Below are positions 8,291-14,260 of a DNA stretch of 15,569 bases, piece after piece. Made by a program: the position numbers and the translations under genes. The DNA comes from Streptococcus sp. GTDB taxonomy: Bacteria > Bacillota > Bacilli > Lactobacillales > Streptococcaceae. The DNA is taken from the NCBI RefSeq assembly GCF_030825805.1, contig NZ_JAPJPF010000046.1, forward strand, positions 1-15,569. Reading direction: 5' to 3'. The notes beneath the pieces are model-generated. The model saw only the letters and a list, made by a program, of their open reading frames with translations. It was not told the origin of the DNA and made no database searches. Position 1 is the first letter of the stretch, and each line of letters starts with the position of its first letter.

Positions 8291-8683
8291 ATGTCACAAG
8301 CACAATATGCAGGTACTGGACGTCGTAAAAACGCTGTTGCACGCGTTCGCCTTGTTCCAGGAACTGGTAAAATCACTGTTAACAAAAAAGATGTTGAAGA
8401 GTACATCCCACACGCTGACCTTCGTCTTGTAATCAACCAACCATTCGCAGTTACTTCAACTGCAGGTTCATACGACGTTTTCGTTAACGTTGTAGGTGGT
8501 GGTTACGCTGGTCAAGCAGGAGCTATCCGTCACGGTATCGCTCGTGCCCTTCTTCAAGTAGACCCAGACTTCCGCGATTCATTGAAACGCGCAGGACTTC
8601 TTACACGTGACTCACGTAAAGTTGAGCGTAAGAAACCAGGTCTTAAGAAAGCTCGTAAAGCATCACAATTCTCAAAACGTTAA
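8291..8683 (+). CDS. rpsI: 30S ribosomal protein S9
   Basis: A 130-residue S9, complete, ending in the conserved basic tail [14 protein letters not shown] that reaches the P-site tRNA. N-terminal [21 protein letters not shown] and [20 protein letters not shown] are family hallmarks. Shine–Dalgarno AAGGAAAGGA lies between the rplM stop and the ATG. The last codons (about 8639–8683) are the apparent integration target of the element that follows: a synonymously different copy of the same tail lies at 10679–10723, so the present 3' end may have been supplied by the element. Confidence 0.98.
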   Translation: MSQAQYAGTGRRKNAVARVRLVPGTGKITVNKKDVEEYIPHADLRLVINQPFAVTSTAGSYDVFVNVVGGGYAGQAGAIRHGIARALLQVDPDFRDSLKRAGLLTRDSRKVERKKPGLKKARKASQFSKR

Positions 8684-8708
8684 TCAATACGATTATATCA
8701 ACGTTTAC

Positions 8709-8743
8709 AGACATTCAAGAATTATTTCTTGGATGTCTTTTTT
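8709..8743 (+). terminator. Terminator downstream of rpsI
   Basis: A 13-bp stem with one G·U pair, 8709–8721 against 8726–8738, a four-base loop and a run of T ending at 8743. It ends the rplM–rpsI transcript and is separate from the terminator after the duplicated rpsI tail at 10752. Confidence 0.85.
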
Positions 8744-8760
8744 GTTTCAAAAAATCAAAG

Positions 8761-8791
8761 TTCACCCCAAAATTCACCCCATATTCACCCC
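8761..8791 (+). repeat. Three TTCACCCC direct repeats at the island end
   Basis: TTCACCCC occurs at 8761–8768, 8773–8780 and 8784–8791, phased 12 and 11 bases apart (about one helical turn), immediately beyond the integrase stop and between it and rpsI. Phased short repeats there are typical of arm-type binding sites of tyrosine integrases; that role is inferred. Confidence 0.6.
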
Positions 8792-8792
8792 A

Positions 8793-9014
8793 TCAATTTT
8801 TTAAACTACGAAAAGCAATATCACCTACAGTCTGATTGACTTTATCTTTGATATTAACGTAAGTTTTTGTAATCTCTTTATCACTATGAGTAAGAGCTTC
8901 TGAGAAGGCTTCAAGAGAAACACCTGCTTGTTTAGCAAGAGTAGCACCAGTATGTCTTAGTTTGTGTGGTGATGCTGGTGCTAATTCGGGATGTCTTCGT
9001 CTGACTGATTTCAT
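8793..9014 (-). pseudogene. Tyrosine site-specific integrase, C-terminal remnant
   Basis: About 73 residues from the catalytic C-terminus of a phage/ICE-type tyrosine recombinase that is normally about 380–400 residues. Visible catalytic parts: HKLRH (the H-x-x-R motif), LTHSDKEITKTYVN with the second histidine and the nucleophile tyrosine. The arm-binding, core-binding and N-terminal catalytic parts (including the first arginine) are gone. The frame stays open upstream to about 9059 but without a recognisable domain or start, so the ATG at 9014 is probably internal. It faces rpsI from the far side of the repeats, the usual place for an integrase that targets the rpsI 3' end. Not active alone. 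Confidence 0.85.
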
Positions 9015-9082
9015 CTTGATAAAACTTAAAATTTTTCTAATTATAACGAAGCATAGTCAAAAAGCTATGACCTCTATATTCA

Positions 9083-9114
9083 CAAAAAAATCCAGACCAA
9101 TACTAGTCCAGATT
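9083..9114 (-). terminator. Possible minus-strand terminator between DUF1269 and integrase remnant
   Basis: 9-base arms at 9106–9114 and 9089–9097 pair on the minus-strand transcript with two G·U pairs and an eight-base loop, followed by a run of eight T. The wobble pairs would be A·C mismatches on the other strand, so the structure works only for minus-strand RNA. It could end the DUF1269 transcript. Confidence 0.6.
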
Positions 9115-9200
9115 TCTTGTCTATTAAACATTCTTTTCAAAGAATGGAAGAACGGCTGTAACGGCTTTGTCAACGCAATTATTTAACTGTGAGAATCCGA

Positions 9201-9251
9201 CGCACATAAATTTTAAATGGCGTCTCAGTCACATTTAAATTTATGAGACGC
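9201..9251. repeat. Nested inverted repeats after the DUF1269 gene
   Basis: GCGTCTCA (9220–9227) pairs with TGAGACGC (9244–9251). An alternative, larger pairing joins CATAAATTTTAAATG (9205–9219) with CATTTAAATTTATG (9232–9245), one base being unpaired. The two foldings exclude one another. No T-run follows, so it is not a standard terminator. The 9015–9258 stretch otherwise holds no supported gene; a 27-codon minus-strand frame at 9124–9207 has no recognised homolog. Confidence 0.55.
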
Positions 9252-9258
9252 TTAGACG

Positions 9259-9867
9259 TTAGGCTTTCAATTTGTCAAATTTTGCTTTGACATTTGCCTT
9301 GAATTCTTCAAGTTTAGCCTTGCGTTCGGCTTTACGTTCAGCCTTCATTTGTGCACGTGCCTGGTTGTAGAGGTCTTCTTGGACTTGCAGAGCTGCTTCG
9401 ATTTCGGCTACGACGGTTGCTACATCCCAACGCACGATTTGGGTGTCGTACTTGGTGAAGTAAGCATCGATGACTGCTTCGTTGTTTTCTTGCACCAAGG
9501 CGACAACGGCTGTTTCGCCGTCGATCAATTTTTGAGACACAACGTCAATCAAGCCAGCTTCTGCCGTATCAACGGTATCACCAGCAGCCAAACCATAGAG
9601 GCTGCCAATACCATAACCAAACAAGACGCCGATAGGACCACCCAAAAGCCCGATAACTGCACCGAGCAAGCCACCTTCTAGGGTTGCATCCGTCGTTGAA
9701 TCTTCAAAGTCATAGCGTTCTTTTTCAACGATGTGACCGTTTTCATTTTTGACCAAGGCGATTTGAGCAACCTTGGTCGTCTGAGTTTGGCGGAAAGCCT
9801 TCAAATCCGCAAAGGACTGATAAGCTTCGCTTTCAGTGTTAAAGACTGAAACTACTAGGTTTTCCAT
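9259..9867 (-). CDS. DUF1269-family protein with glycine-zipper segment
   Basis: A 202-residue protein of the DUF1269 family, function unknown. The N-terminal part (1–60) begins MENLVVSVFNTESEAYQSF, a pattern common to the family. Residues about 64–95 form a glycine-rich hydrophobic hairpin (GGLLGAVIGLLGGPIGVLFGYGIGSLYGLAAG), like glycine-zipper membrane or oligomer segments. The middle repeats the fold logic (ETAVVALVQENNEAVIDAYF), and the tail (about 165–202) is a Lys/Ala/Glu-rich coiled coil (KAERKAERKAKLEEFKANVKAKFDKLKA). Full length with a strong promoter, so it is probably expressed. It lies inside the collapsed rpsI island next to a broken TetR-like regulator, suggesting cargo of the element. 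Confidence 0.8.
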   Translation of the reverse strand: MENLVVSVFNTESEAYQSFADLKAFRQTQTTKVAQIALVKNENGHIVEKERYDFEDSTTDATLEGGLLGAVIGLLGGPIGVLFGYGIGSLYGLAAGDTVDTAEAGLIDVVSQKLIDGETAVVALVQENNEAVIDAYFTKYDTQIVRWDVATVVAEIEAALQVQEDLYNQARAQMKAERKAERKAKLEEFKANVKAKFDKLKA

Positions 9868-9899
9868 AGTTAGTACCTCTTTTCTAAATATATACGTTC

Positions 9900-9928
9900 A
9901 TTATAATACAGTTTCAATCACTTTTCAA
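9900..9928 (-). promoter_or_regulatory. SigA promoter of the DUF1269 gene
   Basis: Minus-strand -35 TTGAAA (9928–9923), 17-base spacer, -10 TATAAT (9905–9900), about 33 bases before the ATG, with AGAGGT as ribosome site. Close to consensus, so expression should be good. Confidence 0.85.
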
Positions 9929-9933
9929 TCATT

Positions 9934-10287
9934 TTAGTGCGACATTTTAATTGATATGTCGCGTTTATCAGCGTCAAAGAACAGTTTCAGGCAGCGGTAT
10001 ATCTTTGCCATATCCCAGCCCAGACACTCTGGCGACTCTGAGTGATTATCAAGAAAGGCGTCCAGCAACATCTTAAAGCCTCCCGTGCAAAAAGTAAATA
10101 AATAGTGTTTTTCCTGTATGCCTGTCACACGGCTAAAAGACCGCTTGACCAAATCTTCCAGAAAATTATAGCAGATATTATGTACCAGCTCTGTGTAGCG
10201 AGTCTGATGAGCGTGCCGAATCACATCGACACTTTTATAGAATCTGCCAACTGTTTCCTTATGGTCGAATCCTTGAAAGAAGTCGCT
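9934..10287 (-). pseudogene. TetR/AcrR-like regulator, C-terminal remnant
   Basis: An open minus-strand frame of about 117 residues without a plausible start; it runs from an in-frame stop at 10288–10290 to a stop at 9934–9936. The sequence (SDFFQGFDHKETVGRFYKS, then YLFTFCTGGFKMLLDAFLD, then ESPECLG) resembles the all-helical ligand-binding C-terminal domain of TetR-type regulators such as TetR_C_8. The N-terminal helix-turn-helix is missing. Its 5' end meets the 5'-truncated plus-strand pseudogene at about 10277–10290, so a deletion probably fused the two. It may once have controlled the neighbouring DUF1269 gene. The GTG at 10224 gives a 96-residue frame, but I see no reason to think it is translated as a functional protein. 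Confidence 0.6.
9939..9962. promoter_or_regulatory. Inverted repeat upstream of the DUF1269 promoter
   Basis: GCGACAT (9939–9945) and ATGTCGC (9956–9962) are perfect 7-base arms around ten bases, just upstream of the -35 and across the last codons of the TetR-like remnant. It may be an operator of that lost regulator, or an RNA hairpin ending its message; there is no T-run on either strand. Confidence 0.45.
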
Positions 10288-10698
10288 TTATTCGTCGGTC
10301 AAGACAATTAATTTGGCTGGTGCAACTGATTCGCCAAGCTATGAACAAGCAATTATTACCTTTTGAAAGCAAAAATGGCAATTATGAAGGTGAAGCTACT
10401 CAGGTCTTAGTTCTTCTATCCAATTACTATGCAGACAAAAAACTATTTGATGAAAATACAGATGAATATGGAAATATCTTGATTTTAAAGGATTCATCCA
10501 TCATTTCTAAATTATCGGCTATCCCAGATTTATTAAAAAGGGGATCTAGTAGGTAACAATAATATCGAATATATCAAAGTACGCAATATTAGGATTTCTT
10601 CAGAGGTTGAGTTAGAGTCAGATGTTGATGGGGATAAGTCGGATAATCTGCCAATAGATATAAAAATACTAGAAAACAGGCTTGAAAAAGGCTCGTAA
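10277..10698 (+). pseudogene. Twice-frameshifted 3' fragment of an unidentified gene ending in the rpsI-like att sequence
   Basis: Three frames join into one continuous protein-like sequence. The first frame runs to ITF at 10360. A four-T run (10361–10364) shifts to the second, which begins ESKNGNYEGEATQVLVLL and ends at PDLLK. An A5G4 run (10535–10543) shifts to the third, GDLVGNNNIEYIKVRNI to LENRLEKGS. Removing one base at each run restores about 139 codons up to the stop at 10696–10698. The 5' end is missing. I do not recognise the family; an acidic hydrophilic tail is all that stands out. The last nine codons overlap, in another frame, the duplicated rpsI tail, so this gene formed the right end of the integrated element. 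Confidence 0.6.
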
Positions 10699-10723
10699 AG
10701 CTAGCCAGTTCTCTAAACGTTAA
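10679..10723 (+). repeat. Second copy of the rpsI 3' end (attR of the collapsed element)
   Basis: Read in the rpsI frame this stretch encodes [14 protein letters not shown] and a stop, identical to the end of S9. Compared with 8639–8683, eight of 14 sense codons differ and all differences are synonymous, including TCA against AGC. Weaker likeness continues about nine bases further upstream, then stops. Identical blocks are GCTCGTAAAGC and AAACGTTAAT, the likely recombination core. This is the footprint of an element integrated at the rpsI 3' end, with one tail from the original gene and one brought by the element from a different lineage. Confidence 0.88.
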
Positions 10724-10751
10724 TTCGTTGCTGGACAGCAGAATACAAACG

Positions 10752-10783
10752 AAAACACTTTGCATCTTGCAAGGTGTTTTTTT
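10752..10783 (+). terminator. Terminator after the displaced rpsI tail
   Basis: AAAACACTTTGCA (10752–10764) pairs with TGCAAGGTGTTTT (10768–10780) over 13 bp with one G·U, followed by more T. It lies 28 bases past the duplicated rpsI stop, just where a native rpsI terminator would be, supporting the view that this side is the original flank. Confidence 0.85.
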
Positions 10784-10798
10784 CTATGAGAACTGGCG

Positions 10799-10853
10799 GT
10801 GCGCAATTAGGATAGCTCTAGCGACTTTAGTCGCATAGAGATATGCTATGCAC
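10799..10853. repeat. Strongly folding imperfect palindrome
   Basis: Nested arms: GTGC (10799–10802) with GCAC (10850–10853); ATAGC (10812–10816) with GCTAT (10845–10849); TCTAGCGACT (10817–10826) with AGTCGCATAGA (10829–10839, one bulged base) around TT. It fills most of the gap between the rpsI-type terminator and the transposase remnant. No T-run follows. Identity unknown: a small mobile repeat or structured RNA are the options. Confidence 0.6.
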
Positions 10854-10855
10854 AG

Positions 10856-11437
10856 TTGCCTCAAGAAAACAATGCTTCTTGGTCCACCCTGTTAGACAAG
10901 CTTCAAAACCAAGGAATCCAACAGATTTCTCTTGTAGTTACAGATGGCTTTAAGGGGCTTGAGCAGATTATCAGTCAGGCTCACCCATTAGCTAAACAAC
11001 AATGTTGCTTAATTCATATTAGTCGAAATCTAGCTAGTAAAGTGAAACGAGCAGATAGAGCGGTTATTCTGGGGCAATTTATAATGATTTATCGTGCTGA
11101 AAATTTAGAAATGGCAGGACAAGCTTTAGAGGACTTTCTCGCCGAATGGAAACCAAAGTATAGGAAAGTCATGGAAAGTCTGGAGAAGACGGATAATCTT
11201 TTAACTTTTTATCAGTTTCCCTACCAGATTTGGCACAGCATGTATTCGACAAACCTCATTGAGTCTCTTAACAAAGAAATCAAACATCAAACGAAAAAGA
11301 AGGTTCTTTTTCCTAATGAGGAGGCTCTGGAACGTTACTTAGTTACGTTGTTTGAAGATTATAATTTCAAGCAAAGTCAACGAATCCATAAAGGGTTTGG
11401 TCAATGTTCTGATACACTTGAAAGCTTATTTAATTAA
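10856..11437 (+). pseudogene. IS256-family (Mutator type) transposase, C-terminal half
   Basis: About 193 residues matching the second half of a transposase normally near 390–400 residues. VTDGFKGLEQIISQAHP carries the second catalytic aspartate, the C/H pair in QQCCLIHISRN follows, and STNLIESLNKEIKHQTKKKVLFPNEEALERYLV carries the catalytic glutamate. The N-terminal DNA-binding part and the first aspartate are missing, and likeness begins abruptly at PQENNASW next to the folding palindrome at 10799–10853, so the apparent TTG start is not real. The stop is intact. It cannot transpose by itself. Confidence 0.88.
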
Positions 11438-11455
11438 CACTCCGTAACTCTACTT

Positions 11456-11485
11456 AAGTGTTTACACATAATTATTTACAGTATC
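11456..11485 (+). mobile_element. Probable right terminal inverted repeat of the IS256-like element
   Basis: The AAGTGTTTACACATAATT sequence and following bases to GTATC at 11485 lie 19 bases after the transposase stop. This is the position and style of the right end of streptococcal IS256-family elements. No matching left end is found within the window, consistent with the missing 5' half. Confidence 0.5.
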
Positions 11486-11567
11486 AAAAAATAAAGTATA
11501 TTGTTTTCATCATAATATAATTAAATATCAGTATAGAGAATTTTATCTATATATCAGATATCAGCAA

Positions 11568-11609
11568 TTGCTTTTGCTGTCATTTTTCGCTACAATAGTT
11601 ACAAGGAGG
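11568..11609 (+). promoter_or_regulatory. Promoter and ribosome site of the DUF6110–ATPase unit
   Basis: -35 TTGCTT (11568–11573), 17-base spacer, -10 TACAAT (11591–11596), then AGGAGG (11604–11609) eight bases before the ATG at 11618. The short leader leaves little room for a riboswitch. The 11486–11567 stretch upstream is AT-rich with nothing recognisable. Confidence 0.78.
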
Positions 11610-11617
11610 AAATAAAC

Positions 11618-11896
11618 ATGTTAAAAGAAGTATTAAACGTCGCAAAAGTTGCGAAAAAATCATCTCTCTTCTTAGGAGGGGTAGCATTTGGGACGCTTGG
11701 CTTGAAAGTCTTAGCAAGTAAAGAAGCTAAGAAAGGCTATTCTAAGGCCTTGGCTAAAGCTTACAAATTGAAAGATGGACTGGATGCATCTGTTTCTGTT
11801 GTAAAACAACACGGTGATGATGTTTTACAAGACGCTAAATATTTATACGAACAGGAAAAGAAAGAAGAACAATTAGATAGCCTGACAGGTGAATAA
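11618..11896 (+). CDS. DUF6110-family small membrane protein, partner of metal P-type ATPase
   Basis: A 92-residue protein. Residues about 14–34 (KSSLFLGGVAFGTLGLKVLAS) form one short hydrophobic, glycine-containing segment, probably membrane-inserted. It is followed by a Lys-rich amphipathic helix (EAKKGYSKALAKAYKLKDG) and an acidic tail (DDVLQDAKYLYEQEKKEEQLD). The family has no assigned function, but such genes are typically found directly before heavy-metal P-type ATPases. Here the stop is one base from the ATPase start, so the two are cotranscribed and probably translationally coupled. A role as a docking or regulatory subunit of the pump is inference. No cysteine and only one histidine are present, so it is not a CopZ-like metal chaperone. 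Confidence 0.8.
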   Translation: MLKEVLNVAKVAKKSSLFLGGVAFGTLGLKVLASKEAKKGYSKALAKAYKLKDGLDASVSVVKQHGDDVLQDAKYLYEQEKKEEQLDSLTGE

Positions 11897-11897
11897 T

Positions 11898-13961
11898 ATG
11901 TCTTTTAAAGTGCTACACAGAGGATATCAACATATCCGATTATCGTCCTCGTTTTCACTGACCTTGGATATTCAAGATTATCTTCGTTCCTTGGCTAAAG
12001 ATGAAAAAGGGATCGACTCTATTCAGTTTTATATGGATCAGCAGCACTTTACTCTACGTATGAAAGAAGGCTTCTCTGTATTAGAAAATGCAGAGGCCTT
12101 TTTAAAAAAAATTGACAAGGGGAAAGTTTCGGACTTGATGACTCTTCCCATTCGTAGAGAAGAGAGTGCTTATTCAATTGTATCGGGTGCAGCGATTAAG
12201 CGTTTGCTGTTTCGAAGTTTTGTACCCTACCCTATTCGTTATATTTGGACTTGTTATCAGGCTTTGGGTTATGTCAAAGAAGCCTATCAAACTTTAGCGC
12301 GCAAGGAACTAACCATGGAGGTCTTGGACTGTTCGGCCATTTTGTTGTCCTTGTTTATGAACCAATCCAAGACAGCTAGCAACATCATGTTTATGCTTGA
12401 TTTGGGTAATCATCTGGATCAGTGGTCTTTAAAAAAAACAGCAACAGATTTGGAACAAAGCCTTCTTGCTAAAGAAAGTGATGTTTTCTTAGTGCGGGGA
12501 GACATGGTCATCAGCATCAAGAGTTCTGATGTTCAAGTAGGTGATGTATTAGTTGTCTCCCAAGGTAATGAAATCTTGTTTGACGGCCAAGTGGTTTCAG
12601 GATTAGGCATGGTCAATGAGAGTTCCTTGACTGGAGAGAGCTTCCCTGTTGAAAAGAAAGAGGGAGATTCTGTATGTGCGAATACTGTTTTGGAAACAGG
12701 AGAGTTAAGAATTCGTGTGACTGATAATCAGATAAACAGTCGTATTTTGCAACTCATCAATCTGATGAAAAAATCTGAAGAGAGTAAGAAGACAAAACAA
12801 CGTCATTTTATTAGGATGGCAGACAAGGTTGTAAAATATAACTTCTTAGGTGCTGGTTTGACTTATCTGTTAACAGGTTCGTTTTCAAAAGCCATTTCCT
12901 TTTTATTGGTGGATTTTTCATGTGCTCTAAAAATATCCACACCTGTAGCCTACCTTACGGCCATAAAGGAAGGTCTAAATCGAGAAATGGTTATTAAAGA
13001 TGGTGATGTATTAGAAAAATATCTGGAAGTGGATACTTTCTTGTTTGATAAAACGGGTACCATCACGACGAGTTATCCTTTGGTTGAAAAGGTTCTTCCT
13101 TTCGGAGATTATACTGAGAAAGATATTTTAAGAATAAGTGCATGTTTGGAGGAACATATCTATCATCCTATTGCCAATGCAATTGTTAAACAAGCTGAAA
13201 TTGAAGGCATTGAACACGAAGAAATGCATGGCAAGCTTCAGTATGTTGCAAGCAAAGGGATTAAATCGCAAATTGATGGTCAATCGGTTGTCATTGGAAA
13301 TTATGTACTAATGCAAGACGAACAGGTAAGAATTAGTTCTGAGCAGCTGGCCTTGATTGAGCAATATAAGACTCATTACAATTTATTGTTTTTGGCTTAT
13401 AAGAAAGAATTAATTGGGATGTTTTGTATCCACACTCCCTTGAGAAGCGAGGCGAAAGTTGCATTGAAAAAGCTAAAGCGCCAAGGGAAAAAACTGATTC
13501 TGGCAACTGGTGATACGTTGGCTAGAACAGAAGAGTTGGTTAAAGATCTGCCATTTGACAACGTTTATACTGATTTAAAACCAGATGGTAAGTTTCAGTT
13601 GGTTCAGGAATTACAGAAAGCTGGCCGAACTATTTTGATGGTTGGAGACGGGTTAAACGACTCTGCTGCCTTGACGCTTGCAGATATTGGGGTTGTGATG
13701 AATGAAAGTGCTGATATTTCTAAGCAGATGAGTGATATTTTATTATTAGATAATCGTTTAGATTTCTTCGAGGAATTGAATTCTTTATCTGAATCGTTGC
13801 AGAAATTAATTCAAAGAAATATTCAAGAAACAGTTGTAATAAATGGAAGTTTAATTGGATTTGGGTTGTTAAATTGGTTAAGCCCATCTAATCTTTCGAT
13901 ATTGCACAATCTGACTACTTTAAGAATCGTCCTTCGTAGTCTTTCTATTAAAAGTAGGTAA
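11898..13961 (+). CDS. Heavy-metal P1B-like P-type ATPase with atypical FSC membrane motif
   Basis: A 687-residue ion pump. In order: N-terminal HMA-like ferredoxin fold (about 1–75) without the metal-binding CxxC; first membrane helices; actuator with LTGES (244–248); the central transmembrane motif DFSCALKISTP (339–349), where classical pumps have CPCALGLATP or SPC; phosphorylation site DKTGT (D384); HP motif H423–P424; LATGD (535–539); hinge GDGLND (583–588); and C-terminal helices with HNLTT (670–674). All catalytic motors are intact, so it should be an active ATPase, but the CPx proline is serine, so the transported ion cannot be assigned from the usual classes. Cysteine 342 is the only motif cysteine. 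I choose ATG 11898 over GTG 11889, because AGGTGA precedes it and it lies one base after the DUF6110 stop. Confidence 0.92.
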   Translation: MSFKVLHRGYQHIRLSSSFSLTLDIQDYLRSLAKDEKGIDSIQFYMDQQHFTLRMKEGFSVLENAEAFLKKIDKGKVSDLMTLPIRREESAYSIVSGAAIKRLLFRSFVPYPIRYIWTCYQALGYVKEAYQTLARKELTMEVLDCSAILLSLFMNQSKTASNIMFMLDLGNHLDQWSLKKTATDLEQSLLAKESDVFLVRGDMVISIKSSDVQVGDVLVVSQGNEILFDGQVVSGLGMVNESSLTGESFPVEKKEGDSVCANTVLETGELRIRVTDNQINSRILQLINLMKKSEESKKTKQRHFIRMADKVVKYNFLGAGLTYLLTGSFSKAISFLLVDFSCALKISTPVAYLTAIKEGLNREMVIKDGDVLEKYLEVDTFLFDKTGTITTSYPLVEKVLPFGDYTEKDILRISACLEEHIYHPIANAIVKQAEIEGIEHEEMHGKLQYVASKGIKSQIDGQSVVIGNYVLMQDEQVRISSEQLALIEQYKTHYNLLFLAYKKELIGMFCIHTPLRSEAKVALKKLKRQGKKLILATGDTLARTEELVKDLPFDNVYTDLKPDGKFQLVQELQKAGRTILMVGDGLNDSAALTLADIGVVMNESADISKQMSDILLLDNRLDFFEELNSLSESLQKLIQRNIQETVVINGSLIGFGLLNWLSPSNLSILHNLTTLRIVLRSLSIKSR

Positions 13962-14018
13962 GAGACCGAGAAGCTGAGGTTATAAAAACTAAAAGGAGTT
14001 GTCTCATTTGAGAATAAC

Positions 14019-14090
14019 GGCTCTTTGTCAACTGTAGTGGGTTGGTGGAAAATTATACCCTGGAGAGGACCAAATTGGTTCTCTCCTTTT
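14019..14090 (+). mobile_element. Solitary ISL3-like terminus with terminator
   Basis: GGCTCTTTGTCAACTGTAGT (14019–14038) resembles, from memory, the terminal repeats of streptococcal ISL3-family elements. It is followed, as in those elements, by a hairpin that shields the transposase from outside transcription. No transposase codons and no opposite end are present, so it is a leftover end. A database comparison of the ends would settle it. Confidence 0.5.
14062..14090 (+). terminator. Terminator downstream of the ATPase gene
   Basis: GGAGAGGACC (14062–14071) pairs with GGTTCTCTCC (14077–14086), one G·U pair, five-base loop, then TTTT. It is the first convincing terminator past the ATPase stop and would also insulate cadDX from upstream transcription. 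It is probably part of the IS-like end. Confidence 0.78.
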
Positions 14091-14141
14091 AAATATTGAA
14101 AAAACCATTGGCAGTGGACATACTTTAAGACTATATATTTC

Positions 14142-14155
14142 TGAAACTAGTTTCA
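14142..14155. promoter_or_regulatory. Perfect palindrome TGAAACTAGTTTCA upstream of cadD
   Basis: A 14-base perfect palindrome. Its inner AACTAGTT fits the core AACYRGTT of the AdcR zinc-repressor box, but the outer bases do not. It follows a weak promoter-like pair (TTGGCA 14108–14113, TATATA about 14132). AAACTAGTTTCA recurs in the rlmB intergenic region at 5459–5470. Function unproven. Confidence 0.4.
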
Positions 14156-14199
14156 CAATACAAATATTGACATGCAATTATTAATTGGTGGATTTTAAG

Positions 14200-14228
14200 T
14201 TGACATCTACAAAGGTTAATGTTAGAAT
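14200..14228 (+). promoter_or_regulatory. cadDX promoter
   Basis: Consensus -35 TTGACA (14200–14205), 17-base spacer, -10 TAGAAT (14223–14228) with TGT in front as an extended -10. Transcription should begin near 14235, inside the operator, so the unrepressed promoter should be strong. Confidence 0.88.
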
Positions 14229-14229
14229 A

Positions 14230-14251
14230 CATTCAAAAATATATTTGAATG
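14230..14251. promoter_or_regulatory. CadX (ArsR/SmtB family) operator
   Basis: CATTCAAA (14230–14237) and TTTGAATG (14244–14251) are perfect 8-base arms around six bases, immediately after the -10 and over the expected transcription start. This matches the style of CadC operators (ATTCAAATA-type arms). A bound repressor would occlude the polymerase until metal releases it. Confidence 0.87.
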
Positions 14252-14260
14252 AGGTGTTTT

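Noticed and set aside
8761..8791. TTCACCCC repeats as a CRISPR array
   Set aside because: Repeats are only 8 bases with 3–4 base spacers and no cas genes nearby.
8607..8804. 65-codon plus-strand frame across the rpsI end
   Set aside because: It starts inside rpsI in another frame and runs through the terminator.
9124..9207. 27-codon minus-strand frame after DUF1269
   Set aside because: It has an ATG and a clean stop but no ribosome site, no known homolog, and overlaps the hairpins.
10105..10311. 68-codon plus-strand frame
   Set aside because: It lies opposite the TetR-like remnant, whose frame has the better protein character.
10799..10853. Pneumococcal BOX or RUP repeat
   Set aside because: The sequence does not match the BOX modules I remember, and no RUP-like ends were seen.
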